Source: Sternotherus odoratus (taxonomy: Eukaryota; Chordata; Testudines; Kinosternidae). From it: a stretch of DNA of 64,000 nucleotides. The DNA lies in contig JAVMKO010000003.1 of assembly GCA_032164245.1 (NCBI GenBank), positions 4,846,651 through 4,910,650 on the forward strand. The letters run 5' to 3'. The notes beneath the pieces are model-generated. The model had not been told where the DNA came from. It saw nothing but the letters and a program-made list of their open reading frames with translations, and searched no databases. Made by a program: the position numbers and the translations under genes. Each line of letters starts with the position of its first letter. Within the stretch, counting starts at the first letter, position 1. Below, one piece after another: positions 34,101-46,100 of this stretch.

Positions 34101-37100
34101 CTCCATCTGTTTGAATGTTGTAGGCACGTCCCTTAGCCTGGTTGTGTCTTTCGGCTGTAAGCCCTTCAAAGCAAGACTGTCTCTTGATTTTGTACAGCAC
34201 CAATATAACATGGCCCTGATCCAATATAAACCTACCATAGTATAAATATTTACTACCACAAATAAAAAATAATAATACCCATCTCTAAGGACAAGTATCT
34301 CGGGTAAAGGAGGTTAATAAAGTCTTCAGTCAATTCTACCATGGAGAACGGGACTGAGCTTTTAAAAAATGCTAACGAAAGAGGGTGAAATTGAATGCAG
34401 AAAGCTCCTTGAAGAAGCCCTAGGACGAGGTGATGTCAATTAAAGAGAATGATCCAGAATGGGATTCTCACTAAGAGAATTTCTGAAATGTTCAGGAGGC
34501 GTGATGGGTCCATCCAGCATAATTATTTTCAAAAAGACCCGAGGCAAGTACATTAGTATTAGCCCATCCGGGTACTAGGTAGGACTGAAACTCACAGTGG
34601 CAATGCACCTAGGGTGAAATTCACCTCTGCAGAGGGCCAACACAAGGTCAATGAACCTTGAGGGCTTAATTGGGACTTACCTGGTTTACAGGACTTTTGT
34701 TGGTCCACTGCAGAAGGATGAATTTCTCCCTAAATGAATAGCTGGGTAGGATTCAAGACACCCTTGAGCCTCTTTTCCCAGGACCTGCTGCACAAGGACA
34801 GTCCAATGTCCAGCTGGGCCATTATTCTTTCTCCAATAATAGCCCCTCCTAAATGTGTCAGAAGAAACTGCCCTAATGCGCTTCGCTGAGATTTAATATA
34901 CCACGGGGGAAAGTGTCTTTCTGACCCCAGCAGGTGACCAGATAACACCCTGAAGCATGAGGACTGATTGCTCCTGTAAGTCTATCCTAGTGTAACTGCA
35001 GGTGCTATTAGTTCTTTTTCAGATATATGCATGTAAATCCCTTTTGAGCCATCACGGTCCCACATCAACAATGTGTTCATTAGCTTCCCAGCAGTCTGTT
35101 TATTTTTCTCTGGTAGCAGGAGAGCTGCACAATCCCTTAAACCTTGCTGCATTATTCAGAAATGCCACTGAGCATACACCAACAGCCTCCTTCTTCCTAC
35201 TAGTGCCAGCTACCTTTACTGTGCCACAGAAAATGAAGAAAGGAAGGATGGGTGCTTCTTACGCTTGCCTCACTTGCTCAATTGGATCGTAGTTGTCTAG
35301 GTAGTTGAATCGGAAGATGTCAGTGGGATGTTTATCCGAGGACCGCCATGGTGGGAGCTCTTTTTTCTCCTTGTCTGTCCTCTTTCCTAGCATGGATGCT
35401 GATCGGAGAACCGAGGAAAGGGATAATTTTGTCTCGGAGATGTCTCTTGCTATTGGCTGGACATCAATGACCACAAATTCATCTTTTGGAGGGGTCTAAT
35501 GGGAGAGAGACAATGGGGGAAATAAACCTCGGCACCCAGCCACATTCCCACCCATTCGGCATCGTTAGCAACGAATCTCAATAAAGAAACTTCTATTGGG
35601 GAATGTGCGGAGATCTGCCAGCTTGGAGGGGAGGGATATGAGGGTGCTGTCTAGAGGTATCTAATGACATGTGGCGACTGAAGACAGAGAGAGAAAGTGT
35701 CACCATCTACACACCCAAAGAGCAGGCCAATGTAAAGGCCTTTTGTTTTTCCCCCGCCCCAGTCTCCTATAAGTCTTGGAAGGAATGTAATTCAAATCAC
35801 TTCCCCGCTCCCCAGAGCTTAGTTGATGGGAGTGTGGGGTGAGGCTGGGATCTTTTCTCTCTCTCTCTCTGCTGTGCAGAGACCCAAATCAAGGGAGGGA
35901 AGAGGAGGGGAGTATTGGGGCAGGGGCACAAAACCCAAAATGCAGGAGGGGGAATCTTCACAACAGTACCCCGAAGGGCAGAGGATGGGGAGCAGGGGGA
36001 GGCATTGGGGATGGGAGTCAATGGGACAAATCTTCCCGCGTTGCTAGTAAGAGCTTGACTAGCCTCCCCGCAAGGATGAGAGAGTGGAGCAGCATATTGC
36101 ACAGTAATGCAGGGTATCGAGCACCAAGCAGTAATTCTAGTTTGATGGGTGTGATACTGTCCAGTGAGAGGCAAACCAAAAGGAGCAACCCTGACGCTCA
36201 GATATGCTCTGCTACCATTCCATGTCTTCCAGAGCGACAGAGGTACCTTGGGCCGTGTCACGTGAAGCTCCTTCACCATCTCAATGTAGTGTTTCTTCCA
36301 GATTCCCTGCTCGAAGGGGGTCGGAGAGAAGTTGATGTACCAGCCAAAACGCAGGCACTTAAGCATCCAGAGCTGATCCAGCTCTGTCAAGTACTTCCAG
36401 TGCCAGCTCACCTGGGAACACCAAAGGCGTAGTTATGTCAGCTTACACTGTCATGTAACTAACTGAAAGCAGACTGCGAGCCCCACCGTGTCAACCACTT
36501 GCAAGAGTAGAACACAGGTCTTGGAACCCAGCAATGTATTTAATTTAAACGGGCAGGGACTGCCCCAGACACTGCTTAAATCCCACTTAAACCCCACTGG
36601 TGTCGCCCATGTGCCCGATGCATGCAGAGGCGCACATCAACCACACGGACCGTGTAAGTGGCATTTACATGAGGCAGCACCGGGGTGACCTTCTCACTGC
36701 CTCAGAGTTTACAGGCCAGGAGGGACGATATCAATTTGCCTAAAGAAACATCCCCGTGTTGCCACCACGTGAACAGTCTCCAGCCTGAACAAATCCTTCA
36801 CTATTTTCTATCCTTAAAAACAAGACCCACAAGTCGGATTGTCCAGTTCTGAAGGTTTTTCACCATGGCTGTGCTGCTTATCCCTCCCCAGGCCTTTACT
36901 TTGCACATGGCATGTCTTCAAGCCTAAGGCTAAATGCACCATTAACTTAATGACTCATATTTGTAAAAGCACCTGTCCGCTGACACTGGCTGAGACCCTC
37001 CTTTCTGGGCAAGTCGCATCTTCCTCCTGGCCGTGCATGGACAACGCAGACCCTGGCACTGAGCGTCTTATTCAGAAGCTCCACCTAAAGCGTTTCTGCT

Positions 37101-40100
37101 CCCCCGAATAATTTAGTTAGTCTTTAAGGTGCCACAGGACTCTTTGTCACACTAGCACAATACATGTCTTTCAAAGGATTCTGAAAGCATTTTATAACAG
37201 TAGCTTTTTAATAACAAAAGGCCAAGATTTTCAAAAGCAGCTACTGATTTTGGATGCCGAACTTCAGAGGCCTTCAAGGGCTTGATTTTCAGAAAATGCC
37301 AGGCCCTCACCTTTGAAAATAATCAGCCCTTTTAAAGTGCCACAAGTTGGGCTCCTGAAAATGGAGGCTCCAAAAATCACTAGTCACATTTGAAAATCTT
37401 GTTTACACTGTCTTAAATCCTAGCATCATTGACATAGAGATCATCTAGCCCATCCCTCCATGATCTTGCAACAATTGTGTGCACTAGGTGATAGGGCCAA
37501 ATAATTCCCTCTACCCATACCCCGCCTGGGGGGTGAAGGGCGGAGAGAGAGAGAGACACTGGCACTTATAAAGAGTCTCTTGAACTGTTATGAAGGCCAC
37601 TGGCACAAGTATATTGTAAAAATCAGGTGCTTCCTTACAGTCCTCCCAAGTCTCAACTAATTTGAAAGTAGCTTTTACATTCCAGATATGTGCTATTTTT
37701 TACCTGTGCGCATCGACAGAGACTCCTGGGGTCCAGGAAAGAAAAGATGTATAAAGACAACACTCTGGGAAGCTTTGTGGTGAAATCCAGGGCGTCAACT
37801 GGAACTCGGTCCTGCAACTGTTTAGAACAGAATTTCTGCTGCGACAGGGAGCAGCGTTCTAACAAATCTATCAGGATCCTTCGCCTCTGACCATCTGTCC
37901 ACTTGTCAAACTGAAAAAGGGAAATGCAGGTTTTGTGGCATCAGAGATGCAGCTTTTTAAAAATAAGATGAATATTCATCACTTCTGGTGAATCATTCCA
38001 GGGCAAAGGATGTGGAAATCACAGACAAATGTAAAGGCTAAATTAAAAGAAACCGCAAATGCATGCAACATATGACTTAACATCTTTAAAGATCCATCTT
38101 CCAGGACACAAATCTGGAAATACTTGTGTGTGTAAGGCTCTTTATTCCCATCAGTTGTTCTGGGTGTGGACTTCAACTGGACTATTCATGGAAGTAAAAA
38201 ACATTCAGTGTTTAAATAAGTCAATGCTATTTTCTCTATATCTATCTGGCCCCCATTACTGTAGTATCTGAGAGCCTTGCAATTTGTAATGCATTTATCC
38301 TCAGGACATCTCTGTGCAGTAGAAAAATACTATTATGCCCATTTTACTTATGGGGGACTGAATCATAGAGAGACTAAGGCCAAGATACTCATAGGTATTC
38401 AGGCTCCTAACTTCCACTGAAATCAATAGGAGTTAGGTGCCTAAATACATTTGAGGATCCTGACCTAAATAAGCTCACATAGAAATTCTGCAGGGGGAGC
38501 AAGGACTTGAACCCACATCTCCAGCTAGCACCTTAACCTCCATCCTGCCTCTCCTTAGCACCTCCAAGACAACATGCTCATGATAGATGTGTACTGAGAG
38601 GGTTAAAAAGTTCTGGCCTTACCTGAGGGAAGAAGAGCACATTTAAGTAATCAATCTATCACAAATTCATTGGTACAGAGAGCAGTAAAGTGAGACTGTT
38701 CATAAGCAGAGCTGGGCGAGGGACGTGTAGACAGGATGAGTGCAGCAGCAGCCATGAAGCATGTTTGTCTTTTTGTAAGCAGTAAAAGATGGAAAGGGAG
38801 AGCGTGGCAGGAACCTCCTTCTGGGAATTACTCAATCATAGTTAATTCTTGCACTTTGTGTCAGAAAATTCAAGGTCAGCCCAGTCCCATACAAAAGGAC
38901 AGAGCAAAAAGTGATCATTAGATATGCAGCATTTAAAGATGGTATTCTAGGGCTGAAATGCTTTTTACCAGATTTTTAACTGTTTGCTACTCAATCCTGC
39001 TCCCTATCAGCAGAAATAACACCTGTTAACCAAATCAGCTCACTGAGAATGAAGCTCTCTGAGTTGTCATTAGGTGCTACTTGCCATATTATGTTCTTAA
39101 ACCTTTCTAGCACTGAGGACGTATTCTCTATATTGGCCAAATCCTGAGGTCTTTACTTGTTATGCTTAACTTCAATGGGAATTTGAAGTTCTCACTTAAA
39201 GGCCATTTCCAAGGAAATAAATAACAGGTTTGTTCCCTTTTTTGTTTCTTTGTGATGGATAAGAAAGACTTAACTTACTGTTTTTTCAGATGGATTTTTA
39301 TATTAGAAATTCAGATCTCTTCTACCCTGTTTTTCTCGGAAGATTCTATGGATACCTGGAGAACTGGTGGGATTGTGATAATAGAGACACATGCAGATGA
39401 AACTAATTAATTTAGAAGGAAACAATTCATTTTCAGACTGTTTAAAACTGTTGTTTGATTATTTTAAAGATGTATTTAATTCGCCTATGTAAGAATCAGT
39501 TGGCAGAAAAGATGCCTTTGTTAAAAATTCAATCAGCCTACTCCTTCTCACACACACATCTCTAAGATCTCCAACAAATCCTCCAGCAAAAGCAGAAAGG
39601 GACAGAACTAGCATTCGTGAGACATCCAAAATAAGGTACAAAACAAGCAGAAAAAGTTCCCAAACTATAAGGGTTTTTTATTCATCATAAAGAAGCAAAG
39701 TAGGTAACCAAACCATTTCCCCCGCTTGGCATATCACCTTTAACACTAGTGAGATTTTGCCAGAGTACTAAGTAAAAACTGAAGAGGCACCTCACAATTT
39801 GCTCCTATAGAAACATGTCCGCTGAGACGATAAAACTGTCAGTCAATTACAATTCCCATTTTTCTATTCAATATAAATAATAGAGACAGGGAGCTAACTA
39901 GTTTACTGTCTTCCACACCAGCAGCTTGGTTTGTAGTGATCAGAACAAATTTAGCTCATTCTTTAATGGATCAGGAAGTTTGCTCCTAATTCATTCTTCA
40001 CGTTCTCTTGTGATTTTTGGAATAAAGTATAACTTCAGTATCCCCAGTTGTCCTAACTACTTTATTGATGGATTTACCAGCAGACTTCTGTATGTGCATT

Positions 40101-43100
40101 TTAAATGGATACTCTCCTGAAATTAATACAATATGGTCAGCAGCACAAAAGCACACAGCTTATTTTCCAAAGTGGTATGTTCAGCAAGAGCAAAGCAGTT
40201 AAGCATGCATAATTTGTCTCTTTTTTCAGTATTAATAGTATAAGAATGACACAACCCTTACTTTTGTTTACCTTCCACCACAGCTCCTCCTCTTGTGTTT
40301 GATTACATTAATCCAACCAGTTTAACTGGATTTATATTTGCGAGGTGCTGCACCTTCTCTATTGCTCTACTGCTAATTATTTTCCCCTTTTTTGTGTCTT
40401 CTTCTGAGCACTTGAGAGCAAGGACTCCACAAGGACTATGTGATATAAAATTATTTTGGATGTTGCACTAATGAACGTACAGCTCTCGGTCTGTAATTCT
40501 GCATATATACAATTCCACAGCATGTCAACAGCTATAGCACTGAGGACCTCCAGGACCGAAACAGAAGGGTCTCTCTCCACTTGAGCTGAAGGAGAGCTCC
40601 TTTCAAGCAGCAAGCTGTTACAGTTCCTAATCACTAGAGGCAGACATGATCACATGCACATGACACACTAGCTCAAAGTAGTTAGAACAGTGATACTCAG
40701 ACTGAGGCTTGGGAGTCACATGTGGCTCTTTAATGTATCTCCTGCAGTTGTTTGTAGCACAGGATATTAAAGCATTGTGTGATTTAATTTTTAATCAATC
40801 TAAGCAGGGGTGGCTCTAAGGTTTTTGCCACCCCAAGTGTGGAAGTTCCGCGGCACGGCTGCGGGTGGTCCGGTGTTTCAATTTTTGTGTTTGGCAGCAG
40901 TTGAGCGATGGTACAAACAACTATTTTTGTACAACCAGCACTTAATTATTTCATATCCTGAAACTGGAGCACATTCTTTCTTATCTAAACATACACGTGC
41001 CAAATAGCTGCACCAGGCACCTTTCCTGTAATTGTGAACAGTCACAAGGAACTTAAATACAAAATATTTGTCCTTAACAGACCAGTTCATTCATAAAAGA
41101 TTTTAACACCTGTGACCTCTTAAATGTATATAGCTACACTATCAAACAGTGCAATTACGCTAGTATTGGGGATCACTACACAGTGGAGACAGGCATCATC
41201 ATTATGTTTATACTTCTATTTGACTTATATATCTATGGGGTCACATACCGACACCTATCCTTCTGGCTACATTTGGAAAAATTGTTGAATGCAGCTCATC
41301 CATGCAGTTACCACTGAGGATGACAAATATACAGAGCTGAAATCATTCTCACTGAATGGTCCTTTCTTGTGCATTTATTTCTGTTCATCTGGCACATGAT
41401 GGACATTACAGGTGCTCTCCCGGAACCGTCCCATTCATTTGATTTTGCCTTGCAGGACAGGAAGGGTTCTCCAATGGTTAGAAAAACCACACTTATTATC
41501 TTTCTATTTCCTGTGTTAAAAAAGCCTTCCTCACCTTTTATAGCACTATCTAAACTTTAGTAAGGCTACGTTTTAGTCATGGATATTTTTAGTAAAAGTC
41601 ATGGACAGGTCACGGCAGTAAACAAAAATCACAGCCCGTAACCTACCCATGACTTCTACTATATACCCCTGACTAAATAGGAGGGGTTAGGGGGTGGCAG
41701 CCCAGAGGTGTGGTGAGTGCTCAGGGGGGCGGCCTGGGGGCACCGCTGATGCTGGCGGGGGGGGGGGGGGCTGGGGGCATGCAGTCCATGAGCCCCACTG
41801 GTGCTGGGGCAGGGTGCAGACAGCAGCGTGAAGCCCGGCTGGGACCCCACTGGTGCTGATGGGTGGTGGGCAGCCTGGGACCCTGCTGGTGCTGGGGGAG
41901 AGGAGTTGGCTGGGCTGGCAGACTCCTTACCTGCCTCCATGTCTCCCTGGAAGTGGGACCATCTGCCTTATTCAGCTCCTAGGCAGAGGTGTGGCCAAGC
42001 AGCTCCACCACTGCCTCCACCCAGAGTGCCAACTTCGCAGCTCCTATTAGCCGGGAACTGTGGCCAATGGGAACTGCGGAGGTGGTGCCTGCAGGTGGCG
42101 GCAACACACAAAGCCACCTGGCCAGGCCTCTGCCTAAGAGCTGAGCAAGGCACATGTTGCCACTTCCAGGGAGCTCCCCAAGTAAGTGCTGCCCAGAGCC
42201 CCCTTCATCCCATCCCATGCCCCAACCTACTACCCCCTCTCACACCCAAACTCTGCTGCTGGTGGAGGACGGGGGGCACGGTGCACTGAGACAGTCCCAG
42301 CAGCAGATAGTGAGACTGGCACAGAGGCTGCCTAAACTGCCTCTGAGCCAGGTGTACTGGACGCTAAAGAAGTCATGGAGGTCATGGAAAGTCATGGAAT
42401 CTGTGACTTCCGTGACAAACTCGCAGCCTTAAACACCAGACATATTCGCTGAAGACTTCTTCATAGACTTTTCTTTGGGCTTCCCGTCAGATTAAAAATC
42501 ATTCCTGGCCTGACTTCTCAAGTTCATGACTCCACCGAAGTTATGCCAGAAATTAATTCACTACTTTATGTTTCACCTGAGGCTCAACAGTACAGTCTGT
42601 CCATTTCTGACACTTACAACCTGAAAATTAGTCCCATTGTTTGAAATATGGAATGTGTTTAAAATTCACATCCCAGTCATCTCATCATTAGTTCTGAAAC
42701 CAACACATACATTTAAAGAGAAAACCTTACCCATTTTCCAAGCAAGGCTCTTCTTTCTTCAAATACCTGTAAAAAAAAATAAAACAATCACAGACAAAAT
42801 AAAATAGAACACATAGGCTATGTCTACACCACCACAGTAAGTTGATCTATGCTATGCAACATACCTTAGGTCGAGTTACTACAGGGAGTCTACAGGAGAA
42901 CGACTTACCTTACTCTTCCCGTCAGGGGTAGAGTACAGGGATTGACTGGAGAGTGATCTGCAGTCTATTTGGAGGGTCTTTGCTAGACCCGTGTCAGGTT
43001 ACTGAATTAATTTGGGATCCTATAGATCATTGGTGCAACCAGAGTCCTATAGTGGCACCGAATCTTATGTACAGGGGGTCATAATGGGTGTCTATGACCA

Positions 43101-46100
43101 GGTTATGGATTGCTGATTATGAATATGGCATTGGTATGTGTGTATCAATTTGGCAGTTGAAGTTATGAATATTGGCTCTGGGCTGTCTGTCTTTCCAAAT
43201 ATTGTGCTGCTGGGGGGACATTCAAGAATACTGGGCGTCAGCTCTGCTCGGGGCTTGATGGACCATTGAGAGCAATCAGCGACACAATGGACTCTGGGAG
43301 CTTGGAATGCCCCAACACAGACAAGAAGTCTACCGAGAACCTGCAAGGCGGCCTGTGCATAATGGCTGCTGCCTGCAAATAATGAGTCATGCATGGTCAT
43401 GTGATCTGCCCATGTGACTCCAGGACTCCATGGGGCTGGACTTTTCACAGCAGGAACAAAGAGGTGTTTGCACCTGGAAAAAAACTATAAATAAAGCTGC
43501 TACAGCCCCTCCATCTTTGTCTTCTACCTCCAGCCTTCAGCCTGCCTTGTTTCCAGCTTTGGATGGAACTTTGCTACACAGGTGAACTCTGGCCAAAGGT
43601 GCTGACCCATCCCTGGAGGGGATGCTTTCTAAAGACTTTGATTTGAACCTGCAGTTATTCTACCTTTGCTGCAAGCCTGAACCAAGATATTTGCCATTAC
43701 TGCATGTAATTGATTTCTTTTAACTATTCCTAACCCTCACCTATACCTTTCTCCTTGTATAATAAACCTTTAGATTTTAGGTTCTAAAGGATTGACAACA
43801 GCGTGATTTGTGGGAAGATCTGATTTGTATATTGACCTGGTTCTGGGGCCTGATTCTTTGGAATTGGGGAGAACCGTTTTCTTTATTTGGGGTATTGATT
43901 TTCATAACCATTGATCCCCAGGACAGGTGGCTGCTGGTGGTGATACTGGGAACCTGGAGTGTCTAGGGGAATTGCTTGTGTGACTTGTGGTTAGCCAGTG
44001 GGGCGAAACCAAAGTCTTTTCTGTTTGGCTGGTTTGGTTTGCCTTAGTGTGGAAAACCCCCAGCTTTGGGCTGTAGTTGCCCCTTTGGAAGCAATCTGTC
44101 CTGATCTGGCACTCACAGTTGGATCCCACCAGGAACAGCACCGTCACAACCTGCTCAATCGACTGCTGGTGGATCAATCTCAGGGTGTTGATCCCTGCCG
44201 TAATGTAGACCTGCCCATAGAGGTGGTTCAGGGAAAAAACTCCAGCTTGAAAAAGGATCTACATATCCTGGAAAACATGAGTTTTACCAGGATCCTGCCA
44301 TCTGGTCATTGCAAGGAAATTCTTACACCCATATGGAGTCTACAGAAGTCAATAGGATCCACATGGATACACCTATTTCATGCACATTGATCGGCGCCAT
44401 AAAGGGTTCATTTGACAGTTATATCCTCTTTGTTTAGGGATTATTATTTTTGTGAATACAGTGCTCCCGAGAACAGGGCCAGTGACAGGGGGGTACAACG
44501 GGTACAGCTGTACCGGGCCCCGGATTTAAGGGGGGCCCCTTAAATCTGGGGCGGGCCCGGTACGCAGCTGTACCCCCTTGTCGCCAGGCCTGTGAGCAAG
44601 GTGCGGCTCCGGGCAGCCGCTGCAGCGCTCATCAGCCCCCTCCCCCGGCACCCAGCAGCCTCCCCCCGACCCCCTTTGCTTCTCCTGACCGGGCCCCGCG
44701 GGTGGCGGGAGACCAGCCGGGGGGGGGGGGCCCGCGGGCGGCGGGAGACCGGCCAGGGGGGACCCCGCGGGCGGCGGGAGACTGGCCGGGGGGGGGCCCC
44801 CGCGGGCGGCGGGAGACCGGCCGGAGGGGGGGGCCCCGCGGGCGGCGGGAAACCAGCCGGGGGGGGCCCGTGGGCGGCGGGAGACCGAGGGGGGGCCCCG
44901 TATGATCTGCGTACGGGGCCCCAAAATTCCTGTCGCCGGCCCTGCCCGAGAAGCTGCTGTTAGACAGATCTCAAGACCTCTCTTTGTCGCCTCCGTAGTT
45001 ACAGCCAGAGCAGCAGCAGTTCATACTTCCCCCCACACGGCAATGCCAATGTGCTCCAAACTTAAGTTGGAGGGCCCACCTTTAGGGGTAAGAAAGAGTT
45101 CAGTCTTCACGGCTCATGCCATCCAAGCCTCTGAAGAGACTACTGCTCAGAGGCACAATTAGCGCCAAGTGTAGTGGTGGTTTTTGAGGTGGGCATTTAT
45201 CCACTAGGACACAGACTGAAAGCATCAGAATCTTGTCTTGATCACTCAGAAGAGTAAACTGGGAAGCGTAGATTACAGTCACTATTCTGTCAGAAGGATC
45301 AAAGAGGAGATGCTCACACACAAGTGCACATTGAAACAGTTACTAACCACAACTAGGAAAATATTATTCATCATTGCAAACTCCAAACATGTTGTTTTGG
45401 CATCCAGCAAGAAAGGCTTCAGCAGAGAAAGACAATATCAGGGCTGACATTTGGTACAGTCCAACTGTCAACCCGAACTCTGACTCTCTCAGCAGGGGTG
45501 GAAACATGACATTTCTTTTCTTTGTATGTTTCCAGTTATTTGTTTTGTTTTATTTGCAGGAGGCACTTGGCAGAATAAGAGGCCCTCTAGTAAGCCTTTT
45601 ATTGGCTCAAGTTTGAAAACATTTGCCACAAGAAAATGATATATAGTCAAAGATCTAAGTTTTGGTTTGGAAAATGTATGTGAAACAGGGGAGTTATTTC
45701 ATAGCTGAAAACAATGTTAATGCCTCTGATCAAAGAAAGATATAGTGTTTGCTTTCCGTACTCTTAGGAATACACCTGAGCCAACTCTGCCAAGAAGCTC
45801 AGCTTGCTCTAGGCATTTGGAAACAAATTACCATAAATCAGTATAACTGTCCCCTGGTTTCTCTTCCTCCACATCAGCTTCTTGTCCTCTCTTTCAAGGC
45901 TTTGCATGACTCTGCTTTATCTTTACTTTCATCTCCTTCCACTCCTGTCCCTCACTGCCTTCTTTACTACAAGTCACCCTCTAAGCATCTTTTTTCTCTT
46001 CTTTAATCTCTTTCTACTTTACTTCTCGAGGTTTCTTCCAGCCCACATGTCTATGATTCTACCATTCAGGACTTCTTCTACTCTGCCCCTCAGGACTTGA

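Noticed and set aside
45560..45616. Excellent plus-strand acceptor (ttttgttttatttgcag) with a short frame [10 protein letters not shown]
   Set aside because: Only about 10 codons before a possible donor, and no partner exon could be linked.
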